The notes below the pieces were generated by a model. That model worked only from the letters and a program-made list of their open reading frames with translations, made no database searches and was not told the DNA's origin. Position numbers and translations under genes: made by a program. From Mytilus californianus (lineage: Eukaryota > Mollusca > Bivalvia > Mytilida > Mytilidae): a stretch of 64,000 nucleotides of DNA. Where the stretch lies: positions 15,050,348 to 15,114,347 of the forward strand of contig NW_026262668.1 of the NCBI RefSeq assembly GCF_021869535.1. Direction: 5' to 3'. Of the stretch, positions 26,801 through 35,195 are shown piece by piece; position 1 is the first letter of the stretch, and every line of letters begins with the position of its first letter.

Positions 26801-29800
26801 TTTTCCAATCTTCAAGGTGTATTAGCAAGGGTGTCTGACAACTATGACCGTTCCTAATTGCACAAAAAGCATGAAATATATGAACAAAAAAATCAGTCAA
26901 CTGGTCAGACATAACCATGCCTGTAGTGATTATTATGAAGTTGGTCATTCTTTGTGTGTGGTGATACACCTGAGCTTCTTTTTATTCTTTGAATTTCACT
27001 TGACTCAATTGTGTTAAATAGGGTGGTTGTTATCTTTAAAAAAAAAGTACCCGTGGATTTGTCATTTGCAACATTTACAAAAAGTGTTGACTTCGTGTAG
27101 ATTTGTTTGAAAGAAATTGTTTTAGTGTACTATACAATTGTGTACATTTCTGTCCTCCTGCACATCTTTCTTGAAAAATATATATTAACAGATTTTCTCT
27201 TTAGTAAATCATAATGTTCCTATTCAAACATGTTAACTGGAACACTAACTACAAAGGGTCAAGGTACACATTTTATCGTTTTGTCTGCAGGGTCACCAAA
27301 ATCACCAACCCTGACAGGACCAAAGTCGGTAGCTCCAGGAACAACAACAACTTGGACCTGTAGATCGACAGGAGCCTACCCAGCACAGAAAATGACAATG
27401 AGAATTGGAAATTCACAGTTCAGCAGCAATCAGTTCACAACAAACGCACAACTTGTCAATGGTTCCTATACTGTAGTCGGCACTCTGACCTATGCACCAA
27501 CACTAGCCAATAATGGACAGACACTTTCCTGTGATGTTACGCATACAGAAACCTTAACCAATCCACAAACAGTCAGTTTGCAATTAAAAGTTATATGTAA
27601 GTTTAACATACTAAATAACTTTAGGTAACATAATTAAATTATTTTAATATTTATAGCATTGTAATTCTTAACGACACTCAAATATCAATTTACATGTATT
27701 TTACTAATGTGTTATGTCTTTCATATCTGTCAGTTACATGTATGTAGTATGCTGCTCCATTTATTCAAAAGTCATGGTCGCTGTCAGAGGAGAGTGGATT
27801 CAACAACTGCATGATATGTACATACAAAAATTCGTGTCTTGTATTATATTATTTTTATGATGTATTGTGTAATGTGTTATTTTTGTTAATTTTCATGTTT
27901 GCCATCCACCCCATTGGGATAAAACCGTGCATTATTTCAAAAAACTATAAACTAAATATTACATGTATAGAAGATGTTGATTTATATTTAATGGGCACAC
28001 AAACAGCATAGTACATAAGATATTATTTCAGACAAAAACAATAAGGTATCATTCCAGAACACAATTACAAAAAATGTATATACTACATGTGCATGTACAT
28101 TTAAAATTAGCCATTACGCAGATTATGTGTAAAATATATTTTATCCTGGGAATTTTGTTTTTGTCTTAGCAGTGGCTGATCCATTGGGTTCAGATTTTGG
28201 AACGTTTTACTAAAATGCACTTTCGTATATTTGAATCCAGTTGATTTTTCTATTTCTTGTGTAACACTTAGTGATTTGCATTACACTAAAATACACTGTA
28301 AAGAGAATACAATTCAAATTACACTAATAATTACATCTATATATTGTAGCCCCACTTTCGGTGACAGCCCCGAACACATTCTACAATCCAGCCGAGACTG
28401 AAACGATCAGCCTGATTTGCATTGTCACTGCTGGAAATCCTACTCGGATCAGATGGTACAAAAACAGTCAGCTTTTAATAGTAACTGGTAGATTCTCTGG
28501 GGGAACTGTCTCCGGTCCAGCATTGACTATTACAGGTGTCGTTATGAGTGATGCTGGTACTTATATGTGTGAAGCTACAGATGGTGGCGCTACAGTAAGA
28601 ACCAACAACATCCAGTTGTCTCCAATAGGTATGTTTTGTTTAGGATTTTCTCCTTTCCGATCTGTGTAGATATTTCAAGCCGGTATATTGTGTTTATATC
28701 TTTTTCACTTGTACTCCATTGAATGTTTGGAACAACTTTGTCATTACAACTTCGTGAATGATTTAGATTTTATTCTAAGTTATTTGTTTTAAGGCAGAAG
28801 TATTTTATCACCGTGTTATTGATCTCCGAAAATGTATTCAACGGACATTTTTCAGTGTTCCAGACCTGCAAATCATTACTCTTTTAGAGAAATATTTTAG
28901 GTAATTTTTTATCATTTTTTACTCAAATTTCGCCATTATTCTATATCTTAAATTAATCGTCATGAAAAAAAAAACAGGGTTGCATTTATTAGTATTTACA
29001 TGTATCAGAATGCAGTAAAATGTTGAAATAAAGTATAATGCTTTCATACAATAGGCGAAGATGAATTTTAAGACAACTTTTTGTCTCGGTATCTTGTTAA
29101 ATTACTTCAAAATGGTGAACTTCATGCTTAGTTTCTAAATGCATATAAAATTTATGTTTATAATTTATTATTATGGTGCCAAAATCTGTTTAATTTGAAA
29201 TTTCGTTGTTTTGGGATCCTAAACAGGACTCTAACGCGGCATTGACTCATGGGTCTCCTGTTCGGATCCCTTTACAGAATATCTAGTTAAATAGTTTATT
29301 ATGTTAAAATGTGTCCTACTAGTGCTTTCATTTTATAATGTATATCACTTTTAATATTTTGAAGTATATTTTTTAGAACCACACGAGTTTAATTAACATT
29401 TGTACTTATTACAAACTATTGCTTATTAGTTTTTAGCTTTGCAAATTTATGTGTTAATTCTGCTATTATTGGTTTACTAGTCTTGTGCATTTGATGATAA
29501 AGTTAAGCATGATTGTATGATGTTATTTGTTACGTTTGTACTTTTAGTATGTCGGTTTTAAAAGCTTATGTTTTACTGTATTTGTATGCCTTTTACCGAT
29601 TTTAAATAAGAACTTTTTTATTTATTTGAATTGCATCCGAAGATCCCTTGGGTAATGATTTAATTCATATAAATATACTCTTATTATTAGAAAAAATTGA
29701 AAGCTCTGAGGTGTGGTTTAAGCTTCTCTTGAAAATGAAAATAGCAATTTGACTCGTATTTTTTTTTAATATTTTTTGTTTTATTAGAACGATCTATATC

Positions 29801-32800
29801 TGAGTTCGACATTATTACGTCTATCCTCGATGGTTACAACAAACTTGTCAGACCCATCGATCCTGTAAACAACGTAACACACTCTCTGATTCCAAAAGAA
29901 ACGATCGAATTTGTAAGTATAGTACACTACACAAGTGTTTATGACATTTAAAAAGTAATAGGAAAACGACATAAGATAGAATACAATTAGGTTTCTTTTG
30001 GGCTCTTTTGTGCTTTTTTTTGGTCGGGTTGTTGTCTCTTTGACACATTCCCCGTTTCCATTCTCAATTCTAAGTTCTGATTTCAATTTTTTTGAATTTC
30101 ACATTCAAACTTGTATGTGCTTTTATTTGTTAACTTTTCTCCGATCTCCTTTGATTATAAATGTCTACCAATTGTATTTCATACACGACAATTTTCCAAT
30201 GTGCTTTAGGGTTCATATTTGGTTTCGCTCCTTCGATTTTCATCTATCTAGCAATACTAAAGGGTTTAAGCAAATTTGCTCTCATCTTTTGTTTACCTTT
30301 GGAACTAATTGTACTGGAGAATACTTAGGGAGCTACCATTTTATTTTTATGGGGGGGGGGCTAGGATGAAAAATTTTGTACTGCCTTTTCATTTTTCCCT
30401 CTATTCGGTCTTGCCTTTTTATTTTTTACTCTTATTCGGTCCTGCTTTTTTTTTTAGTTTATCCTGACTTTTTTATTTAACTCAATTGTCATCCTGCCTT
30501 TTTTTTTCCAAATAATCTCATCCTGCCTTTTTTTTTACTCAAAACTCCTGTCCTGCCTATCCCCCCCCCCCCCCCCCCATAAAAATCAAATGGTAGCTCC
30601 CTTATCGATTTATAAAAAAAATGGCGCCCATTTCAACCACACTTCACACGAACGCACATATAAAAGTTCGACTGAAATTTGAAAGGAATGGACTATTATT
30701 ATCACAAATTGACAAGAAATAAACCAACAGGTTGTAATTCCGTATGCCTTTTAATGATAGATTTTTTCTCTTTGTTTTAGAAAAAAATTATTTTGTTTTG
30801 AAAAATAATATAAACATCAGTAAGACATTTTAGAAACGCTGAACATTCGTGATTTTTCATTTGAATTATTTTCATTGTCATTTCTGTAAAATGTTATATA
30901 ATATAATCATTGTTAGTGTCCTTAACAAAAACGGTTTTATGTATCATATTTCTGTTAAAAAAGACTTCACAATTTTGAAGATGTTAATTTTATAAATACA
31001 ATGGTGATAATTATGAAAAGTTTTTAATATACAGTCATACACTACCGTGAAAGTACTTTAATTCGTGGGTATCAATTTTGCTACAAATGTACATTGAATT
31101 GTAAAATTAATTCTTATCAAAAGCAAGCCCAGCATGAAATTGTTATTTCCCATACAAGAATTATGAGGATATAAAATGAACACTTTATCATAGCATATCA
31201 TCACCGGAAATCTGACTTTCATCGATCAAAAATATTTTTTATGATAATTAAAAGATCAGAAGTTGTACAGTTTAGGTTTTTGTCGAGCCTGCGACTTTTG
31301 TCGCAGAAAGCTCGACATAGGGATAGTGATCCGGCGGCGGCGGCGTTAGCTAACTTCTTAAAAGCTTTATATTTTAGAAGGTGGAAGGTCTGGATGCTTC
31401 ATACTTTGTATATGGATGCCTCATGTTACGAAGTTTCTGTCAGTCACATGTCCAATGTCCTTGACCTCATTTTCATGGTTCAGTGACTACTTGAAAAAAA
31501 AGTTCAGATTTTTTGTAATGTTAAATTCTCTCTTATTATAAGTAATAGGATAACTATATTTGGTATGTGCGTACCTTGCAAGGTCCTCATGCCCGTCAGA
31601 CAGTTTTCACTTGACCTCGACCTCATTTCATGGATCAGTGAACAAGGTTAAGTTTTGGTGGTCAAGTCCATATCTCAGATACTATAAGCAATAGGTCTAG
31701 TATATTCGGTGTATGGAAGGACTGTAAGGTGTACATGTCCAACTGGCAGGTGTCATCTGACCTTGACCTCATTTTCATGGTTCAATGGTTATAGTTAAGT
31801 TTTTGTGTTTTGGTCTGTTTGTCTTATACTGTATGCAATAGGTCTTCTATATTTGGTGTATGGAATGATTGTAAGGTGTACATGTCTAGCGGGCAGGTAT
31901 CATCTGACCTTGACCTCATTTTCATGGTTCAGTGGTCAAAGTTAAGTTTTTGAGTTTTGGTCTTTTTTTCTAATACTATATGCAATAGTTCAACTATATT
32001 TGGTGTATGGAAATATTTTATGATCTATTTGTCAGTCACGCAGGTTTTATTTGACCTTGACCTCATTTTCAAGGTTCATTCTTAAGTGTTAAGTTTTTGT
32101 GTTTTGGTCTGTTTTTTTTAAACTATAAGCAATAGGTCAACTGTATTTGTTGTATGGAAGAATTGTTAGCTGTACATGCCTGCCTAGCATGGTTCATCTA
32201 ACCTTGACCTCATTTTCATGGTTCATTGGTCAATGTTTAGTTTATTTGGTTAATGTTAAATTTATGTGACAGTTGTAATAAAGCTTTATATTTAGGACTA
32301 TCAACATAATATCAATGATTAGTAAAGAAGGCGAGACATTTCAGCGTGTGCACTCTTGTTAAAGATTAAATGGGTATAATTCTGCCTGCAGTTGTAGTTC
32401 ATAGTGCATTTGCCCTGAGACTACTATCATAGTAGTCTCAGATTTGCCGATATTCAATATATTCTCTAGATTATATCGGTAGTCAAACCTAATTGGGAAT
32501 CTTTTCATGTCTTGATTTGGACAATAGTTGTTATTTATATTTCGTTGGACACTTAAATTCATGGATAAAGTCATCCACGGAAACCACGAAAATTGGTTAC
32601 ACTTAAATTCGTGGATAAAGTCGTCCACGAAAACCACGAAAATTGGTTCCCCACGAATAAAAGTACTTTCACAGTATTTTTGTCTCGCCTTGACGGGGTC
32701 AAAAAGCGAGACATAGGTATGCTGTTTCGTCGGCGGCGGCGTCAACAATGTATTAGTTTGTGATTAGGTCTAGTTCATGGTGAACCACTAGTGGTAGGTC

Positions 32801-35195
32801 AATGATATTTGGTATGCAGTTGTATTAGCATTGGCACATCTCATTACCATGGAGATTATTTGGCCCCGCCCCCTCAGTCAAGGTCTATTGACTTTGAAAC
32901 TTTTCATAGTTTACATGTATTTGTTTGTGATTAGGTCAATTTATGGGGAACCACTGGTGGTAGGTCAATGATATTTGGTATGCAGTTGTATAAGCATTGG
33001 CATATCTCATTTCCATGGAGATTATTTGGCTTCGCCCCCTTAGTCATGGTCTATAGACTTTGAAATTTTTGCTAAGTTAACATGTATTAGTTTGTGATTA
33101 GGTCAGTTCAAGGGGAACCATTAGTGGTAGGCCAATGTTAATTGGTGTTCAGTTGTATAAGCAATAGCACATCTCATTTCCATGGAGAATATTTGGCCCT
33201 GCCCCCTCAGTCATGGTTTATTTACTTTGAAACTTTTGCTTAGTTTACATGTATTAGTTTGTGATTAGATCAGTTTAAGGTGAACTGCTAATGTTAAGTC
33301 AATGATATTTGGTATGCAAATTTATTGGCATTTGCAAGTATTGTTTCCATGGAGATTATATAGCCCCACCCCTGATCATGGTTCATTGACTTTGAAACTT
33401 TTACATAGTTTACAAGTTAATGTTTGTGTTTAGGTTTGTTTAAAGGGAACGACTTATAATAAGTCAATGGTATTTGGTATGCAGTTGTATTAGCATTGGC
33501 ACATCTCCTTCCATGGAAATTGTTTAGCCATGTACCTTCAGTCATGGTTCATCGACTTTGAATATTTGCATAACTTGCATGTTAAAGTATTGCTATTTTA
33601 ATTTCAACATTTGCATTATCAAAATTACAAAAAGGCGAGACGTATCTCTGTGATAACAGTTTTATTTATGTATTATTACATGATTAATTTACTTTAAAAA
33701 CCAGGATCCCAAGACATTGCGTTTTGAAGCCATGCAGTGCATTTCATGGAACGACCCACGACTTTCATGGCCAAGAGGACAACCAAGAGTTAGCTTACCT
33801 TCATCTGTGATCTGGTTACCAGATATAGTTATGTTAGGACAGTAAGTATTAGTAGGTTAATACCAGATATTGTTATGTTAGGACAGTAAGTATTAGTTAG
33901 TGCAAGCTACTGTAATGTTAGGACAGTAATTATTAGTTAGTACCAAATATTGTTATGTTAGGACAGTAGTATTAATAGGTCAAGTACCAGATACTGTTAT
34001 GTTAGGACAGTAATTATTAGTTCTTTAAAGGTTTATGTGGAGCAGGATCTTATTACCGTTCCGGTGCACGAGATCACCCTCTGTTTTAGGTGTGGTTCGT
34101 GTTGCTCAATCTAATTAGCTGAGTTAAATAGATTTATGTTTGTCTTTTAGTCTCTTTATGCCCCCGTCGCTAGGCAAAGGGGGCATTAAGTGCTACCTTT
34201 TAGGCAAAAGGGGCAATAAGTGTTACCTTTGTCCGCCCGTCCGTCGCGTACGTCCTGTTCTCTAACTTTAATTTGCCTCAACCAAATGTTATTAAACTTA
34301 TACACAATGCTAACTATCACAAAACACAGATCAAGTTCGAAATTGGGTGGCGTCACTTTTACCATTCATGAGTTATGCCCACCTTTTTTAACATAAAATT
34401 TGATGAATTTTTCGTTTTCGTTCTCTAACTTTAGTTTGCTTCAACCAAATGTTATGAAACTTGTATACAATGCTTATATTCACAAAACGGTCTTAACTAC
34501 GTGAATCCTGCATCTGTATGTTGAAGCTGATTCGTGCATATTTACAAGCGGGGGCATCTGCGGCCCATAGACACATTCTCCATTTATTTTTTACATGGCG
34601 TTGTCATGAGATTGGATGAGATTGGTTATTTATTGAAATCATAGCTTAGATTTAGCTTATAAGTTCAGGAGAATATTTGGCAAATATAAGTAGGTACAAG
34701 ATCAAGCTCATTGTATTTTATTTTGTAGCCTCCACATTTTTTTAGCACACTTTAATGAGTGTTTCTAGCTTGATGTTCAGTTTTAACGCTGATATATATT
34801 ATTTTCGTTGCAGTGAAGTTATGCACGATTTTGAGGCCAAGGCGATAGTTATGAAAAACGGAGACGTGACGTATTGTCCACAGGATGTAATTAGATCCAC
34901 AAATTGTGAGGAAAAGTCGGGTTCAGTTTGGGAATGCAACTTCAAATTCCTATCATGGTCCTACGACAAAGTTATGTTGGACATTCACTTCCCATCAGTC
35001 CTAACTAGACCGTCCATCGATATGTCCATCTACTATGAACATGATTACTATGAAATCGTTAGTCAGTGTCCAGTACGACGTGAGATGCGCTATCCCTGCC
35101 GAGTTGGTATCTTCCCTGAACTGACATACACATTTGTTATCAGACGTCGTAGATCCTACTGCAGAAACCTCAATGCAAGCCCAACTTGTAATTAG
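14817..35195 (+). CDS. Secreted protein: three Ig domains fused to an acetylcholine-binding-protein-like domain (copy 1)
   Basis: The exons 14817-14871, 15763-16044, 27291-27596, 28350-28628, 29788-29912, 33705-33841 and 34814-35195 join in frame (1566 nt, 521 residues plus stop). Every border is canonical GT/AG. Residues 1-18 form a signal peptide, 19-112, 113-214 and 215-307 are three Ig domains, and 308-521 are a Cys-loop-receptor ligand-binding domain with no membrane helices. Nicotinic landmarks are GYNKLVRP (323-330), WNDPRLSW (364-371), SSVIWLPDIV (382-391) and SWSYDK (442-447). The expected role is a soluble extracellular ligand- or partner-binding protein. Molluscan AChBPs bind acetylcholine in pentamers, but binding here is not predictable because aromatic and vicinal-cysteine ligands are altered. 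About 12-14 residues of the first beta strands are missing between exons 5 and 6 (see 29913-29954). An AATAAA follows at 35397. Confidence in the domain calls is high; full transcript structure is unproven. Confidence -1.
15195..15595. mobile_element. MITE with AGGGCATACGATACAGTT ends
   Basis: The left end has GGCATACGATACAGTTTCGA and the right end AACTGTATCGTATGCCCTTA, an inverted repeat of about 18 bp spanning roughly 400 bp. A diverged, partial relative lies at about 23895-24130, with the same order of motifs (GGGCATGTGATACAGTTTTA, then CATTTACT, then TTTCTTGGACATTT). It lies in the intron between the signal and first Ig exons. Confidence -1.
15763..16044 (+). CDS. Ig domain 1 exon, copy 1
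   Basis: This is a 282-nt phase 1-1 exon, residues 19-112. It has the Ig fold hallmarks C42 (VTLTCTVTGG), W55 (VKWLRD) and C92 (EVFECQS), with a proline-rich entry VPPGPPFITGP. The equivalent exon of copy 2 (62904-63185) has exactly the same length and the same cysteine and tryptophan positions. Confidence -1.
16395..18392 (+). mobile_element. Tandem-core repeat element (146-bp units), interrupted by a LINE
   Basis: The head has GTCGAGCCTGCGACTTTTG, TCGCAGAAAGCTCGACATAG and GATCCGGCGGCGGCG. The core carries six or so units of about 146 bp that include TGACCTTGACCTCATTTTCA and GATTGTAAGGTGTACATG. The tail is GAAGGCGAGACATTTCAGCG, then TGTGCACTCTTG. The copy at 31277-32362 has the same head and tail. 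A LINE fragment (16541-17323) is nested between the head and the core. No protein is encoded, and architecture suggests a non-autonomous element akin to pearl or Helitron-derived tandem-repeat elements. Confidence -1.
16541..17323 (-). mobile_element. LINE 3' fragment nested in the tandem-core element
   Basis: On the minus strand, from about 17320 to 16935, it encodes the C-terminal end of a non-LTR retrotransposon polyprotein: SFIPSTIREWNKLDLK, then CQCGSDIEDVHHFLLVCPKY, a cysteine/histidine knuckle typical of such ends. The insertion is flanked by a 14-bp target duplication TATAGATGCCTTAT at 16527-16540 and 17324-17337. The uninterrupted relative at about 31400-31440 shows the empty site. 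5'-truncated, no reverse transcriptase. Confidence -1.
18672..18960 (+). repeat. TA microsatellite plus GTGCGTGTATC minisatellite
   Basis: A TA run (18668-18689) is followed by CAGACCTTCTAAAATTCAAA, CTGACC and then about 240 bp of degenerate 11-13 bp units (CGTGCGTGTATC, CGTGCGTTCATC). A second array with the same units lies at 26236-26422. The flanking 30 bp there is inverted. Confidence -1.
19320..19915 (+). mobile_element. LINE 3' fragment
   Basis: This is the C-terminal end of a non-LTR retrotransposon protein in the + direction. It reads FAKFRCGVAPLKIETGKYER near 19425-19485, then CCSSTIEDELHVILKCPLY near 19505-19563, with a frameshift between them. It ends with a 3' region finishing ATAATAAAATATTGAATCAG near 19898. 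It is truncated, contains stops and frameshifts, and is inactive. Confidence -1.
21240..21395. mobile_element. Complete GGGGGCGGATCCAG MITE
   Basis: The left end GGGGCGGATCCAGCCATTTT and right end CCCTGGATCCGTCACTG form an inverted repeat. The interior has GGTTCC repeats and TATATGTCCCCATTCAAATG. Related fragments lie at 7445-7625, 25840-25960 (reverse) and 36785-36945. Poly-G runs make its exact length uncertain. Confidence -1.
21590..21800 (-). repeat. Dispersed repeat, fragment
   Basis: Motifs CTGTGTATTTATGTGTCTGT, CCAAAGTCAAAAGC and GTAGTTCAGTGGTTTTCG match, in reverse, the central part of the family seen at 47810-47870. It is intronic. Confidence -1.
22818..22990. repeat. TA-rich microsatellite cluster
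   Basis: TA runs at 22820-22836, 22854-22870 and 22971-22982 surround a short unique stretch. AACAAACAAATTTAAATTAT and the TTTAAATTTGTTTTTT after the last run are roughly complementary, suggesting the debris of a small inverted-repeat element. Confidence -1.
23655..23872 (-). mobile_element. MITE with ATGAGGGTCTGGATGG ends
   Basis: The left end is CATGAGGGTGTGGATAGGGG and the right end CCCTATTCAGACCCTCATAA. The interior is rich in AGAATA/AAAGAAT units. The better copy is at 45744-45903, where the terminal repeats are cleaner. Confidence -1.
25105..25175 (+). repeat. GATTGATTGATT...AACGTCCAGTGG repeat
   Basis: Units TTGATTGATTGATTATTCAG, then AAACGTCCAGTGGCA and TTCATGCATATTCAGGACG. The same string recurs at 3595-3650, 35788-35825 and 36628-36680, and in reverse at 51265-51298, so it is a high-copy dispersed family. 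Confidence -1.
25840..25960 (-). mobile_element. GGGGGCGGATCCAG MITE, reverse fragment
   Basis: Contains a poly-G run (25847-25858), CATTTGAATGGGGACATATG and AAAAATGGCTGGAATCGCCA, the reverse complement of the family at 21240-21395, with a damaged terminus. Confidence -1.
26236..26455 (+). repeat. GTGCGTGTATC minisatellite, second array
   Basis: About 190 bp of units such as CGTGCGTGTATCGTGTGTTC and CATCATTCATCGTGC, ending GTGCGTGTGGTCAGTTTGAA and TTTTAGAAGGTCTGTATATA. The flank at 26423-26450 is the reverse complement of the flank at 18690-18718, but the minisatellite units run in the same direction in both arrays. Confidence -1.
27291..27596 (+). CDS. Ig domain 2 exon, copy 1
   Basis: This is a 306-nt phase 1-1 exon, residues 113-214, acceptor TTGTCTGCAG, donor ATAT|GTAAGT. 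Cysteines C136 (TWTCRSTG) and C193 (TLSCDVTH) fit the Ig disulfide. The usual core tryptophan about 12-14 residues after the first cysteine is absent (KMTMRIG at 146-152), so this is a divergent domain. Confidence -1.
28350..28628 (+). CDS. Ig domain 3 exon, copy 1
   Basis: This is a 279-nt phase 1-1 exon, residues 215-307. It is the most canonical of the three: C238 (ISLICIVTAG), W250 (RIRWYKN), LTITGV and D282-A-G-T-Y-M-C288. It is an I-set-like domain. It joins directly to the ligand-binding domain exon with no linker exon. Confidence -1.
29788..29912 (+). CDS. Ligand-binding domain exon 1 (N-terminal helix), copy 1
   Basis: Enters in phase 1 and leaves in phase 0 at TTT|GTAAGT. It encodes residues 308-349, including SILDGYNKLVRPI, the hallmark first helix of nicotinic receptor and AChBP domains, and an N-glycosylation sequon NVT (336-338). 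The reading frame stays open 12 more codons past the donor with receptor-like sequence before a TAA (see 29913-29954). Confidence -1.
29913..29954 (+). other. Possible coding continuation of exon 5 ending in an in-frame TAA
   Basis: Beyond the GTAAGT donor the frame reads VSIVHYTSVYDI, then TAA (29949-29951), AAA and a second possible donor AAA|GTAATA at 29955. Twelve to fourteen residues are exactly what is missing from the domain between exons 5 and 6, and VSI...V fits the first beta strand (V-S-L in Lymnaea AChBP). Both donors are phase 0. Either the first is used and the strand is lost, or a nonsense codon has entered this allele. Confidence -1.
30329..30603. mobile_element. MITE with TAGGGAGCTACCATTT ends
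   Basis: The left end AGGGAGCTACCATTTTATTT plus TTATGGGGG pairs with the right end CCCCCATAAAAATCAAATGG plus TAGCTCCCTTA. The interior repeats TCCTGCCTTTTTTTTT. Poly-G and poly-C runs just inside both ends may be mis-sized. Confidence -1.
31036..32680. mobile_element. Inverted-repeat element interrupted by a tandem-core element
   Basis: ACCGTGAAAGTACTTTAATT plus CGTGGG at the left is complementary to CCCCACGAATAAAAGTACTT plus TCACAGTA at the right. Between them at 31277-32362 lies a complete tandem-core element. The right side also has two direct 58-bp copies around TTCATGGATAAAGTCATCCA and TTCGTGGATAAAGTCGTCCA (32553-32655). Confidence -1.
31277..32362 (+). mobile_element. Tandem-core repeat element, intact copy
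   Basis: Same head (GTCGAGCCTGCGACTTTTG, CTCGACATAGGGATAGTGAT, then GGCGGCGGCGG), core units of about 146 bp with TGACCTTGACCTCATTTTCA, and tail (GGCGAGACATTTCAGCGTGT) as 16395-18392. This copy lacks the nested LINE and so preserves the pre-insertion sequence. Confidence -1.
32682..33655 (+). mobile_element. Tandem-core element with GTCTCGCCTT ends, copy A
   Basis: The head TGTCTCGCCTTGACGGGGTC contains an inverted repeat (GTCTCGC...GCGAGAC) followed by CGTCGGCGGCGGCG. Five to six core units of about 165 bp share ATTTGGTATGCAGTTGTAT and TTCCATGGAGATTATTTGGC. The tail AAAGGCGAGACGTATCTC is the complement of the head. A second copy lies at 37733-38710. It ends about 50 bp before exon 6. Confidence -1.
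33705..33841 (+). CDS. Ligand-binding domain exon 2 (loops D and A), copy 1
   Basis: Phase 0 entry after AAAAACCAG, phase 2 exit at GGACA|GTAAGT. Residues 350-394 plus part of 395 include WNDPRLSW and SSVIWLPDIVML, diagnostic of the nicotinic family. The loop D tryptophan position holds Met359 and the loop A tyrosine position holds Leu393, so two of the aromatic ligand contacts appear to be lost. Confidence -1.
33818..34025 (+). repeat. Tandem repeat of the exon 6 splice donor (five units of about 44 bp)
   Basis: The exon end ACCAGATATAGTTATGTTAG plus GACA|GTAAGTATTAG is repeated four more times downstream, with donors GTAAGT, GTAATT, GTAGTA and GTAATT. The repeat unit covers the last 24 coding bases plus about 20 intron bases. 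Using any later donor would read through CAG TAA, an in-frame stop. Confidence -1.
34158..34590 (+). mobile_element. GGGGGCAT-ended element with GTCC repeats
   Basis: The head TATGCCCCCGTCGCTAGGCA plus AAGGGGGCATTAAG is a hairpin, followed by CGCCCGTCCGTCGCG. About one and a half core units of roughly 165 bp contain CTCTAACTTTAATTTGCCTC and CTCTAACTTTAGTTTGCTTC. The element ends GCGGGGGCATCTGCGG. It lies between exons 6 and 7. Confidence -1.
34814..35195 (+). CDS. Ligand-binding domain terminal exon (Cys-loop, loops B and C), copy 1
   Basis: Acceptor TTTTCGTTGCAG, residues 395-521, stop TAG at 35193-35195. The Cys-loop is C426-x9-C436, four residues shorter than the receptor x13 form and without FPFD. 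An extra cysteine precedes it (C416). The loop B tryptophan is kept (W443). Loop C has separate C480 and C490 instead of a vicinal pair. After TYTFVIRRRR the protein ends in a short tail with two cysteines and a sequon NAS (515-517) where the first membrane helix of a receptor would start. Confidence -1.

Noticed and set aside
29784-30086. Minus-strand open frame of 100 residues
   Set aside because: It overlaps exon 5 of the + strand gene and a dispersed repeat; no domain.
30781-30819. Candidate 39-nt microexon between exons 5 and 6 (acceptor TTTGTTTTAG, donor ATCA|GTAAGA)
   Set aside because: In the required phase 0 it contains a TGA after six codons and does not resemble the missing strand.
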